A stretch of DNA of 64,000 nt, from NCBI GenBank assembly GCA_016713885.1, contig JADJOF010000003.1, positions 496,001 through 560,000 on the forward strand, in the 5' to 3' direction. Shown here in pieces: positions 28,308-36,547 of the stretch. Under the pieces are notes generated by a model. The model searched no databases and had not been told where the DNA came from. It worked only from the letters and a program-made list of their open reading frames with translations. Position numbers and translations under genes: made by a program. Position 1 is the stretch's first letter; each line of letters opens with the position of its first letter. The stretch comes from Bdellovibrionales bacterium (GTDB lineage: Bacteria; Bdellovibrionota; Bdellovibrionia; Bdellovibrionales; JAMPXM01).

Positions 28308-28949
28308 CTACTCCAAGAGGCTGGCGTTGATCTCCTCAAAGGTATGGCCGTCGAGAATCTTCTCAACAATAAGCAGGGCGCGCTTCAGCTTGTCGATAAA
28401 GTGGCCAGACTTGGCCGTGCCGACGATGAACCGCTGGGGGTGGACCTTCCATGCTTCGCGGATGCGTTCGTTGAGACGAAGGGCTTCTTCGTGCGATTCA
28501 TTGCGGAGTGGGTTGGTGGTGTCGTAGCCGGCCACAGGCGCCGTGTCGAGATGAAGCACCCAATCATAGCGGCTGGCTTCGGTCACGACATCACTGTTGA
28601 CGGCCTCGAGGTAGCCCTGCGGGCGTGTGCGATCTGGCCAGTAGGCCATTCCGTCGAGGCTTCCGCGGTCGCAGATCAGAAGTTTATCGGGGTGCTCTTC
28701 CGTCAAAAGCTCTTCAACTTCGCGTTGAACAAAGAAGATGGCTTTTTGTTGGTACGTGACGCCTTTTGGAGTTTTCCGACGCGGCCATCCGCCACCAAAC
28801 AAGATGCTGGCCGCCTCTGGTACCACGATCACCTTCTCAGAAAATTCGCGAACGACGGCTTGTGCAAGTGTTGTCTTGCCGCCAGAGGGGCCACCGGTGA
28901 GAACCAGTTTGATCGCTTGTTTGGGATCGTTGTAAGCCGGATGCGACAT
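28308..28949 (-). CDS. P-loop ATPase/kinase-like protein (AAA_28 type)
   Basis: A 213-aa cytosolic P-loop NTPase. Walker A is LTGGPSGGKTTLAQAV; a Walker B-like segment is LLICDRGSLDG, as in nucleotide/thymidylate kinase-like folds and AAA_28 proteins. RNESHEEALRLNERIREAW is characteristic of that group. Substrate unknown. Its start overlaps the upstream gene's stop by one base (TGATG), so it is the last gene of an operon with the clsB-like and nuclease-family genes. Confidence 0.7.
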   Translation of the reverse strand: MSHPAYNDPKQAIKLVLTGGPSGGKTTLAQAVVREFSEKVIVVPEAASILFGGGWPRRKTPKGVTYQQKAIFFVQREVEELLTEEHPDKLLICDRGSLDGMAYWPDRTRPQGYLEAVNSDVVTEASRYDWVLHLDTAPVAGYDTTNPLRNESHEEALRLNERIREAWKVHPQRFIVGTAKSGHFIDKLKRALLIVEKILDGHTFEEINASLLE

Positions 28950-29689
28950 CAGATCTTCCTTAGCGTCGTTTCAATTGCGCAATGATCGGAGAGGTTACTC
29001 CATGGTGGGTCTGAGTGACAATGCGCCTCTTTTGTTTCGAATCCGCGGGTGTAGACGCGATCGAGAGTGAGGAGTGGAAAGAGCGCCGGAAAGCTCTTGG
29101 CATAGTGGCCATGCTTTTCAAGGAAGACTTCTTTTAAACCGAGCTGCTCGCGAAAGACTGGTGTTACTTGTTTACGCCAGTCATTGAAGTCGCCAGCAAG
29201 GATGACGCGCTCGCCTTCTTTGATATGGGAGCGAATGCGGTCGGCGATACGGCTGACTTGTTGGCGTCGACCGTGTGCCGTTAGGTCAAGGTGAACACAG
29301 AGAAGGTGGAGTGGCCCGTCGGACCATTCGATGGTAGCGTGTAGAATCCCGCGTCGCTCGAAACGATTGTTTGAGATATCGATGTTCTCGAACGAGAGAA
29401 TGGGGTACTTCGACAGAATGGAGTTGCCGTGATGGCCAGCATCGTAGACGGCGTTTTTTCCATAGGCAAAATGCGGCCAAACCTCGTCGGCAAGATACTC
29501 GAACTGTGCGCCTGGCCAGTTTTCGATGCGCTTGGCGTGGCCGTTATGATCGCCTTGGACTTCTTGTAGGAAAACAATCTCGGCCTCTGTTTTGCGAATC
29601 ATGGTTCGCATTGAATCAAGGACGAAGCGGCGCGAGAGTGCAAAACCTTTGTGAATATTGTAACTGAGAATCTTGAGCTCTGATTTCAT
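28949..29689 (-). CDS. Endonuclease/exonuclease/phosphatase family protein, YbhP-like
   Basis: Metal-dependent phosphodiesterase fold, 246 aa with no signal peptide. The catalytic signatures are LSYNIHKG (Asn), FLQEVQGDH (Glu), CVHLDL (His/Asp), LAGDFNDW (Asp-x-Asn) and the C-terminal LSDHCAIE (Asp-His). It begins immediately after the stop of the clsB-like gene (TAGATG). In E. coli the same partnership occurs as ybhP next to clsB (ybhO), so a role in lipid or membrane phosphodiester chemistry is likely, though its reaction is unknown. Confidence 0.85.
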   Translation of the reverse strand: MKSELKILSYNIHKGFALSRRFVLDSMRTMIRKTEAEIVFLQEVQGDHNGHAKRIENWPGAQFEYLADEVWPHFAYGKNAVYDAGHHGNSILSKYPILSFENIDISNNRFERRGILHATIEWSDGPLHLLCVHLDLTAHGRRQQVSRIADRIRSHIKEGERVILAGDFNDWRKQVTPVFREQLGLKEVFLEKHGHYAKSFPALFPLLTLDRVYTRGFETKEAHCHSDPPWSNLSDHCAIETTLRKI

Positions 29690-30865
29690 CTACACCCAGT
29701 ATCTTATCAAGTAGTTCAGAAGTCGTCCAAGTCGTGATCCCACAACGGTGCCGCGACTTTTAATTTCGATTGCGTTTTGGAGATCGATTTCAAATTGCCG
29801 ACACATGATGTGGACAGAGTCGGCATGATTGAGCGTGACGTCGACTTCAAGATCGTGAAGAAAGCTTCGGCGGTTCATGTTGCTGGTGCCGATTGTGACG
29901 GAATCATCGATGATCAGGCTTTTGGCGTGAAGAAACCGGTTCTGGTATTCGAAAACGCGAATGCCGCCTTTGAGAAGCGGTCGATAGTAGGCGCGAGCAA
30001 TAAGAGGCATAAACCAAACGTCGGAACGATTGGGCACGAGAATTCGCACATCGACCCCACGTTTTGCGGCATGAACAAGTTTGCGCACAATATTCGACGG
30101 TGGCGCAAGATAAGCGTTTTCAATCCACACACGCTGCTGGGCGAGGTCAATTCGTCTGACGAATTTTAAGCGGTGAAAGCGTCTGAGTCGTCTTGTGAAA
30201 TTCAGAGCGACAAGCGAATCGGGGCCTTTTGATCGCGCAGAAAAAAGAAAGCGGAGGCGGCTTGGGCGAGGGCCGTACGTGGCATGGATGGGATGGGAGC
30301 GAATCCATGTGTGCGAAAATGCAAATTTGAGGTCGGCAACATGGGGGCCAGTGACGCGAGCGGCGGTATCTCTCCAGGCGCTGTCACCGCTGATGCGTTC
30401 GGAGTGAACTTTGCTGACATTGATTGAACCGACGTGTGCAATCTTGTTGTCGACAAGTGACACTTTTCGATGAATACGGCGATTGAGTCGCCTTAAAACC
30501 AACGATTTTTTTGGGCGATGCTCGGGTGAGATGATGTGGAAGTCAATGAGCAGGCGGCGCCAAAGTTCGGTGATGTGTAGGGGATGATAGACTCGAATTT
30601 CGATTCCACCCGCGGATTTGTTTTCAAGTTCTTTACCGCGAGTTTGCCACCAGCCAGACGAGCCAATTCCGTCGACAATCATGCGAACTCGAACGCCGCG
30701 ACTCGCGGCATTCAGGAGCGCGGTTTCAACCTGCTGTCCAATGGGATCGTTTTCGAAAATATAGACTTCAAAATCAATCGTGTCCTTGGCTTTTTGCCAC
30801 TCTAGAAAGAGCGAGTCAAAGTAGCGGTCGCCATCAAATAAGACGTCTTCGATCTGCCAACTCAT
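29690..30865 (-). CDS. clsB: Cardiolipin synthase, ClsB-type phospholipase D protein
   Basis: Phospholipase D superfamily enzyme, 391 aa, predicted to make cardiolipin from phosphatidyl donors at the inner membrane. Two HKD motifs are present: HRKVSLVDNKIAHVGSIN near residue 135 and FLHAKSLIIDDSVTIGTSN near residue 315. There is no N-terminal membrane helix pair, which favours ClsB over ClsA. The N-terminus begins DVLFDGDRYFDSLF, similar to ClsB. It heads the operon clsB, ybhP-like, AAA_28-like, and starts 11 nt after the stop of the haem-motif lipoprotein gene. Confidence 0.88.
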   Translation of the reverse strand: MSWQIEDVLFDGDRYFDSLFLEWQKAKDTIDFEVYIFENDPIGQQVETALLNAASRGVRVRMIVDGIGSSGWWQTRGKELENKSAGGIEIRVYHPLHITELWRRLLIDFHIISPEHRPKKSLVLRRLNRRIHRKVSLVDNKIAHVGSINVSKVHSERISGDSAWRDTAARVTGPHVADLKFAFSHTWIRSHPIHATYGPRPSRLRFLFSARSKGPDSLVALNFTRRLRRFHRLKFVRRIDLAQQRVWIENAYLAPPSNIVRKLVHAAKRGVDVRILVPNRSDVWFMPLIARAYYRPLLKGGIRVFEYQNRFLHAKSLIIDDSVTIGTSNMNRRSFLHDLEVDVTLNHADSVHIMCRQFEIDLQNAIEIKSRGTVVGSRLGRLLNYLIRYWV

Positions 30866-30876
30866 CCATGGCTCTC

Positions 30877-32106
30877 TTAGAGTCCAAACGCGAGGGCCTT
30901 TAGGCGATCGAGTCGAACCTTCTCCTCTTCAGGAAGATGGAGTCCCGATGAACCAGTGTAGCCAAGGAGAACGCTATCGCTAAGCTTTCCATAACAACTC
31001 TGTGCTGTCGGGGTCTTGGGGCTTGCCTGGATGCAGAGCTCGTAATAGCGCTCGTGGAGAGTCCAGAAGTTCAGTTCGCGGGTCGCTTCGGCTGCAATAC
31101 CAGCATAGAGCAATGCTTTCGACCGTTGAGCGGGATCTTTGGACCCTTCCGACAACCATTGGTGGAGGTCGGCGCTGGCGCGAAGATAGGTGATATCTTC
31201 TGAGCGACGAATTGAATCTCCGGAACGCTTTTCCGCGCCCTTGATTAAACCTTCTGCGCGTGTAAGGCGACTGTCAGCCGCTGATTTCAGTTTTGGTTCT
31301 TTGGCCCACTGTTCAACTGAGGCCAGCCAATCCTTTGCGGAGTCCTTGAGTGACTGCGGTGCACTTTTGTTTTTTAGAATCGACTGAATAAACGTCTTTG
31401 CTTCTGCGGGGTTCTCTTTATAGCGAATGGCGATAGCGAGGCCTGAGCGAACCGCGCGTTCCCAGCCAAAAATATCGCGGTCGGCGTAGCTTTGGTCTTG
31501 AACGCCCTTACGATAAGCATCCAGTGCCGCGTCGAACTGCCGAGTGGCGGCATAGTAGTCTCCCTGCCCCAGTGCGGAGAGCTTTGATGGGTCAAAACCG
31601 AGTTCGAGTTTTGGAAAGCTTGGGCCACTCTTGGTTTGCGTGTGGCACTGGATGCAGTAACCGATGGATTCGCGCAAAGTCAGGCGAGCGTAGTCTTTGT
31701 TGCCCGTCTGTAGCGAGACAACGGCGCGTGCGAGATCCTCATCGAGCATCGAGGCAATAGAGTCGAAAGCCGGATCGGCACTTGGCTTTTTTAGCGTTTT
31801 AACTTGGTGACTGAGGGCCTTGAGGCGAGATGTTGCATCTTGGATGGGTTGCTCGTTCTTTGGGTCGTTAAAGGCCTTGCCATCAGCGACGAGAGGCAAG
31901 AGCTGGTTGAGAGCGTGCGAGAGCTCTTGCATCTTGCTGCTCCAGTGCGGAGCGTTTGCGCTATCGGCAGTTTTACTCGCTGGGACATCTTGGCTTGAGT
32001 TTTCGCTCGTTTTTTCCGGTGAGCTACAGGAAGTCATGGCTGTGGCGAGCGCAGTGACGACAAGTAAGGCGAGAGCGTGACGAGACTGGAACTGAGGCTT
32101 GAGCAT
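30877..32106 (-). CDS. Lipoprotein with a c-type haem motif
   Basis: About 409 aa with a signal peptide and lipobox (ATAMTSC). A single CxxCH haem-binding motif, YCIQCHTQT, lies near residue 165 after a helical segment with cytochrome c'-like spacing. The C-terminal 230 residues form helical, TPR-like repeats (ALDAYRKGV; SKALLYAGIAAEATRELNFW). ATG 32106 is chosen because AGGA lies 8 nt upstream; the open frame extends 10 codons further. It is probably a periplasmic-facing lipoprotein with one covalently bound haem. Function unknown; electron transfer or haem sensing are possibilities. Confidence 0.78.
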   Translation of the reverse strand: MLKPQFQSRHALALLVVTALATAMTSCSSPEKTSENSSQDVPASKTADSANAPHWSSKMQELSHALNQLLPLVADGKAFNDPKNEQPIQDATSRLKALSHQVKTLKKPSADPAFDSIASMLDEDLARAVVSLQTGNKDYARLTLRESIGYCIQCHTQTKSGPSFPKLELGFDPSKLSALGQGDYYAATRQFDAALDAYRKGVQDQSYADRDIFGWERAVRSGLAIAIRYKENPAEAKTFIQSILKNKSAPQSLKDSAKDWLASVEQWAKEPKLKSAADSRLTRAEGLIKGAEKRSGDSIRRSEDITYLRASADLHQWLSEGSKDPAQRSKALLYAGIAAEATRELNFWTLHERYYELCIQASPKTPTAQSCYGKLSDSVLLGYTGSSGLHLPEEEKVRLDRLKALAFGL

Positions 32107-32160
32107 TTCCACTGTCCTTTCGTGATGACAGCTCAAGCATAAAAGACTGTTTTTATAGAG

Positions 32161-32604
32161 TCACGCGGCGCGGGCTGGGTCGACATCAACCAGCTTAAAA
32201 AGTCCAAGGCGTTCGAGTTCGCGAATACGATGGACGAGGTTCATTTCAATAACGTCGGCATTGCGAAGCTGATTGGTGTTGAACACGGCTTTAGGCTGTT
32301 CGCTGAACGCCAATTCCCATGCGGCTTTGAGCCTTGGTGATAGATGAGGACTGCGACCGGAAAGGAGGAGCAGATTCAGGCAGTCGTCGTGACTGAAAGC
32401 TTTGAGGAGTGACGCCATTGCGCCGGTTTCCCACTCTAAAACTTTATCGATCGTCAGGACCTTGGTCTTGATGAGCGACGCAAGGCCTGGGTTTTCGAGA
32501 TTGAGCGAACGCAACAAAGCCGATCGTCGTTCTGGCGTCGCCGATTCGATTAGCGCAATCATCTGAGAAATCCCATTGGGACCACGAAAGCGATCAAGTG
32601 CCAT
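32161..32604 (-). CDS. FliG-domain-like small protein
   Basis: A 147-aa soluble helical protein. The pattern LRSLNLENPGLASLIKTKVLTIDKVLEWETGAMASLLKAFSHDDCLNLLL resembles the armadillo-type middle/C-terminal repeats of the flagellar switch protein FliG (DPELA..I...LF.FEDL...DD..LQ.LLR). It is too short to be FliG and lacks its other domains. It may be a domesticated FliG-like module or a distant homologue. It sits 54 bp upstream of the haem-motif lipoprotein gene on the same strand. Confidence 0.5.
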   Translation of the reverse strand: MALDRFRGPNGISQMIALIESATPERRSALLRSLNLENPGLASLIKTKVLTIDKVLEWETGAMASLLKAFSHDDCLNLLLLSGRSPHLSPRLKAAWELAFSEQPKAVFNTNQLRNADVIEMNLVHRIRELERLGLFKLVDVDPARAA

Positions 32605-32666
32605 AGATGTAGCTTATCGGCAGCTGATCGCTCAGTCCTGAGTCTCCGTCTCATCTTGAGACGAAA

Positions 32667-34019
32667 CTATGAGTCGATAGCGTGGGTGTTCGATTCTTTG
32701 AGCATGGTTGTCCCGACAACGAACGTGATCAGAGCAACGGCGATTGGGTAGTAGAGTCCCGCGTGGGTATCACCCGTCTTATCCACCATCCACGTGCCGA
32801 TCAGTGGGACCAGGCCGCCAAATACGCCGTTACCGAGGTGGTAGGGAAGCGACATCGATGTATAGCGAATTCGAGTTGGAAATATCTCAACCAAAAAGGC
32901 TGCAATCGGACCATAGACCATTGTGACCCAGAAAACCTGAATGAACACCAGAGCCATTAAAACGGCCGTGTTCGGAGCGTGAAGCGGCTCGGCGGGGTTT
33001 AACGGGTTATAGCCAGAGGCTTGAGCCATAGCGCTATAGATCGGAATGTAGGTGAGAGCTGCCATAAGACAACCTGTCATCATGATCTTTTTGCGACCGA
33101 TACGATCGCTCAGTCCGCCGAAAAGGATGAAGAACGGTGTTGCGACAAGGAGCGGAACGGCAACCACGATATTGGCGAGAGTGAAGTCAACCTTGAGTAC
33201 GGTTTGCAGATAGTAGAGTGCGTAAAACTGACCTGTGTACCACACAACACCTTGTCCCGCCGTGGCTCCGAATAGCGCCAAAATCACCATGCGACGATTT
33301 TCTTTGTGCATGAGCGCGTCGCGAATGGGGTTACGCGAAGCCTTTCCCGTCTTTTTGAGATCTTGGTAAACTGGTGATTCGTGAAGCTTTCGGCGGATGT
33401 AATAGGAGAACACCACAAGGATTGAAGATAGCAGAAAAGGAATGCGCCAACCCCACTCAGTAAAACTGCTTTCGCCGACGATCGATCGGGTTGAGAGAAT
33501 GACGCCCAGTGAAACAAAGAGCCCCATCGTTGCCGTTGTTTGAATGAAGCTTGTGTAAAACCCGCGGCGTCCATTCGGAGAATGTTCGGCGACATAGGTT
33601 GCCGCTCCGCCGTATTCGCCACCCAGTGCCAATCCTTGTAGTAGTCGAAGAAAGAGAAGGAGGAGCGGAGCTAAAATTCCGGCGGTCTCGTAAGTTGGCA
33701 AAAGGCCGATGGCAAAGGTCGATGAGCCCATCAGAATCAGCGTGACTAAGAACGTGTATTTGCGACCGACGATGTCGCCGAGTGCGCCAAAAAACATGGC
33801 GCCAAATGGACGAACAATGAAGCCTGTCGCGAATGTGGCAAGCGTTAAAAGAAACGCGACGACATCATTTCCTTTTGGAAAAAACAGCGACGAGATGATC
33901 GTTGCAAGAGAGCCAAAAATATAAAAGTCGTACCACTCAATGAGTGTGCCTGCGCTCGATGCGGCGACGACGGTCCAGATATTCATTTTTGAAGCTGTAC
34001 TCTCGGGCTGATGACTCAA
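32667..34019 (-). CDS. MFS transporter, metabolite:H+ symporter (MHS) type
   Basis: Inner-membrane proton symporter of the MHS branch (ProP, KgtP, ShiA group), about 450 aa, 12 predicted helices. Signatures are GTLIEWYDFYIFG, FIVRPFGAMFFGALGDIVGRKYTFL, LRLLQGLALGGEYGGAATYVAEHSP, WGWRIPFLLS and GGLSDRIGRKKIM. A TTG start at 34019 is preferred because AAGGAGG lies 5 nt upstream; ATG 33986 is an alternative and the frame stays open to 34061. The substrate (dicarboxylate, shikimate or osmolyte) cannot be read from sequence alone. Confidence 0.88.
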   Translation of the reverse strand: MSHQPESTASKMNIWTVVAASSAGTLIEWYDFYIFGSLATIISSLFFPKGNDVVAFLLTLATFATGFIVRPFGAMFFGALGDIVGRKYTFLVTLILMGSSTFAIGLLPTYETAGILAPLLLLFLRLLQGLALGGEYGGAATYVAEHSPNGRRGFYTSFIQTTATMGLFVSLGVILSTRSIVGESSFTEWGWRIPFLLSSILVVFSYYIRRKLHESPVYQDLKKTGKASRNPIRDALMHKENRRMVILALFGATAGQGVVWYTGQFYALYYLQTVLKVDFTLANIVVAVPLLVATPFFILFGGLSDRIGRKKIMMTGCLMAALTYIPIYSAMAQASGYNPLNPAEPLHAPNTAVLMALVFIQVFWVTMVYGPIAAFLVEIFPTRIRYTSMSLPYHLGNGVFGGLVPLIGTWMVDKTGDTHAGLYYPIAVALITFVVGTTMLKESNTHAIDS

Positions 34020-34118
34020 TTGGGCCTCCTTGCCGGTTGCGCCTGGTCCTGCTTCAGGCAAACGTGCTTCTAGTGTAGCTTGAATTAGAGCAAAAGCTTC
34101 TAATTAATTAACTCAGGT

Positions 34119-34140
34119 CTCAGTCGCGTCTCGGACTGAG
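34119..34140. repeat. Hairpin between the MHS transporter and MBL-fold genes
   Basis: Arms CTCAGTC (34119-34125) and GACTGAG (34134-34140) enclose 8 nt. On the plus strand TTTTA follows at 34146-34150, so a terminator reading rightwards is possible but nothing upstream is transcribed that way. On the minus strand it would lie behind the MBL-fold gene without a good T tract. A related inverted repeat (CGTCTCA/TGAGACG, 32647-32663) lies just behind the transporter. Confidence 0.45.
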
Positions 34141-34160
34141 TCTGCTTTTATAAGTGATCT

Positions 34161-35003
34161 TTAAAGTGGCCGTGCGAAGAGGATCAATTTTGATTTAAGG
34201 TGTTCCGGTACGCGGTCGGCAATAATTTGCTCGAGCTCTCGGGTCTTGTAGCGAGCAGAGGCGTGGATGAGCACGATTTTTTCTGCTTCGATTTTTCCAA
34301 GTTGAGGGAGAAACTCGTCGAAGTGAATATGTCCCCATTCGCGGGCATTGGCGACGGACTTCTTTTCGTCCCAATACGTCACTTCCATAAATAGGACTTT
34401 GGCTCGTCGAGCGTGGTCGTTCTCTAAAAACTCAATTCGCGTATCACCAGTGAATGAAATCAGATTTTCTTCATAGCTCTCTTCAAGCTCAAGCCCTTCG
34501 CGGCGAAGCCGTCCCAGGTCGTGAGGTGTCGCCGCTTTGTATTCGGTCTTCAGGCGCTTTTTTCGAGCGACGATATTGTAGCCTTGCGATGGCACCCGAT
34601 GGTAGGTGGGGAAAGTTCGGAAAGCGTATTCGCCTTTGAGGGGATAAAGCAGTCCTGGCTTGGCTTCGCGAAACTCGAAGGCGTACTCGAATTGATCAAT
34701 CTCGTGCCAAATCGACATCATCCGCTGAAAAGGTTCGATCGCCTCTTTTGGCATGTAGATCACGGGAGGTGGGCGGTTTTGCATTGATTTCTGAGAAATC
34801 AGATAGGGTAGCCCCGACGCATGATCCATGTGGGCATGCGTAAGGAGAATCGTATTGTATCCCGTTTGATAAGGAAGCCCTTGCGCGACGTCGAAAAGGA
34901 CGTCGGCTTCAGGAAATGCGATCGAAGTGGAGATTCCGGCCAGTGAATAGCCGACGAACTTGAGGCCTCCGGTGTGGAGCTGGAAGCCGCGCTCGAGACT
35001 CAC
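34161..35003 (-). CDS. MBL-fold hydrolase, ribonuclease Z-like
   Basis: Metallo-beta-lactamase fold protein, about 280 aa. The metal motif is THAHMDHASGLPY; further ligands appear in LISFTGDTR and HIHFDEFLP. The layout (long motif II to GDTR, then C-terminal IVLIHASARYKTREL) resembles tRNase Z and related phosphodiesterases. A GTG start at 35003 overlaps the upstream stop (GTGA) and has GGAAAG nearby; the longer open frame to 35078 runs inside the upstream gene. It is translationally coupled to the preceding gene, so the two probably act together. Confidence 0.75.
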   Translation of the reverse strand: MSLERGFQLHTGGLKFVGYSLAGISTSIAFPEADVLFDVAQGLPYQTGYNTILLTHAHMDHASGLPYLISQKSMQNRPPPVIYMPKEAIEPFQRMMSIWHEIDQFEYAFEFREAKPGLLYPLKGEYAFRTFPTYHRVPSQGYNIVARKKRLKTEYKAATPHDLGRLRREGLELEESYEENLISFTGDTRIEFLENDHARRAKVLFMEVTYWDEKKSVANAREWGHIHFDEFLPQLGKIEAEKIVLIHASARYKTRELEQIIADRVPEHLKSKLILFARPL

Positions 35004-36316
35004 AGGGTCTTTCCGCTCGTCAGCGCTTCGGCGAGAACATCGTGTCCTAGCCATGCGACCGGTTTTGCGCAGGTCCAAGAATCATGAAACATCACATAGC
35101 CCGTCGCTCGGAAAATCTGTTCGGAGAGAACGGCCGTGATCGCGTTTTTGGGATCGACGTGTAGGCCAAAGAGGTGCTCGCTTGCGCCAAGCATTTTCTC
35201 CATCTGTGGTCGCGAGTTGTTTTGCGGCCATTTTGAAAAGTCCGAATGGCTTTCGATCAAATCGCTTTCAATGTATTCTTTGGTGTACGCCATAATGCCG
35301 TCAACCGTTGTGCCGGGCTTTAAGAGCGCTAGACACTCCTTCACAATGGCGGAGCCGCGGCCATTTTTTCCCGCATCGAGCTTCAAGAGGGCGCCAAGGA
35401 GTGGGTAAAGAGAGAGCTCGACTCCGATGAAAATTGACGAGGAGTTGGTGAGGATCTCGGGGCAGTTGTGAACAGTCGCTTTGATTCCCTTTTGATGGAA
35501 CTCTTTTGCGACGTCTTCCAGGCGCATCTTGGCCCAGCCCTGAAAGTAGGGCGTGTACGTTTGCCAGCGAAAACGGTCGCCAACAAGCACTTCGGTGCCG
35601 TGATATCCATAGGCGAGGTAGCGAGCACTTCCGCCGCTCGTCTCAATGTCTTTGCGAAGATCTGCGGTCTCCTCAATCAAAACACGGAATGTTTCAGCCG
35701 TGACCTCATCGAAGTTTGTCAGCGCAAACTTGCCAAGATCAGAGCGGAAGAGCGATTCCGACGGAACGTACCGATCTCCTGTGCCTTTGAAGACACGGTT
35801 CATGACGGGCATGATGACTTTTGTGCGCGGAACGCCGCCAGCCATTGTGTGGCAGAAGATGACGTTTTTGCCTTTCGGAATATGGGTCTTTAATTCTGCA
35901 ACATAACGTTTAACAGTGTCGCGAAAGCGACGACGTCCGAGCTCTCGACTTTTTTCAATCACCGACCAGTCGGCCTTTGCCGACTCCCACTCAGAGAGTT
36001 TCACGCCATCAAATGCGTCGACAGGCTTTGGTCCACCGGGGCCGGCAGGTTCAAGATCGAATCCCGCTTCGAGTGGAATATTGATGAAGGGCGCTCGCTG
36101 TTGGCTGGCTTCTTCGGGCGTGAGGGCGCGCAAGTTCCCATCGGCATCGCGACGGCCCACCGTTGAGCGCACGACGGTCATTCCATGTCGTTCGGCCTCG
36201 TCGACAATTCCGTTTGCGTATCCACGGGCGAAGAGTTCGCCAAAGACGACGAGGACGTCGCCTTTTCCGTACGGAGCTTCGGGTGGAAGGGTGGGAATCT
36301 TTGGAAGGGTGGGCAT
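35000..36316 (-). CDS. FabMG-like enoyl-ACP reductase family protein (tentative)
   Basis: A 438-aa soluble protein without signal peptide. It contains a Rossmann-like start (GDVLVVFGELFARGYANGIVDEAERHG) with a Gly-containing turn, and conserved-looking blocks GVPRTKVIMPVMNRVFKGTG, AYGYHGTEVLVGD and YTPYFQGWAKMRLED. These recall the FabMG family of enoyl-ACP reductase-like proteins known from soil metagenomes and annotated in Bdellovibrio-type genomes; this is from memory of the family and is not proven. AGGACGCT precedes ATG 36316. It overlaps the MBL-fold gene. If correct, it would be a fatty-acid reductase alternative to FabI. Confidence 0.45.
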   Translation of the reverse strand: MPTLPKIPTLPPEAPYGKGDVLVVFGELFARGYANGIVDEAERHGMTVVRSTVGRRDADGNLRALTPEEASQQRAPFINIPLEAGFDLEPAGPGGPKPVDAFDGVKLSEWESAKADWSVIEKSRELGRRRFRDTVKRYVAELKTHIPKGKNVIFCHTMAGGVPRTKVIMPVMNRVFKGTGDRYVPSESLFRSDLGKFALTNFDEVTAETFRVLIEETADLRKDIETSGGSARYLAYGYHGTEVLVGDRFRWQTYTPYFQGWAKMRLEDVAKEFHQKGIKATVHNCPEILTNSSSIFIGVELSLYPLLGALLKLDAGKNGRGSAIVKECLALLKPGTTVDGIMAYTKEYIESDLIESHSDFSKWPQNNSRPQMEKMLGASEHLFGLHVDPKNAITAVLSEQIFRATGYVMFHDSWTCAKPVAWLGHDVLAEALTSGKTL

Positions 36317-36547
36317 AGCGTCCTCATTCGAAAATTGAAGCCCCCACGGTCCGCTATGTGCGCCGCATTAGGCAAGTAAGAAGGACGAGAATTGTCACTG
36401 CTTTTGGAACAGTTAGGTTTGGGCGGAGCCTCATCTGCGTTATTGCTGATCTCGCCGGTTTTTCGCCTTGCGCATGGTCGTTGCTTACTCTTGGACGGTT
36501 ACGGCGTTTTTGCCCTCTATTGCGTTTGGTGTTGAGGAGTTTATCCG

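Noticed and set aside
28344..28985. 213-codon plus-strand frame opposite the P-loop ATPase gene
   Set aside because: The minus strand shows Walker A and operon overlaps; the plus frame has no motif.
32630..34150. Possible mobile unit: MHS transporter flanked by GACTCAG/GTCTC-like hairpins
   Set aside because: The two flanks share only short words, are not full inverted or direct repeats, and no transposase is present.
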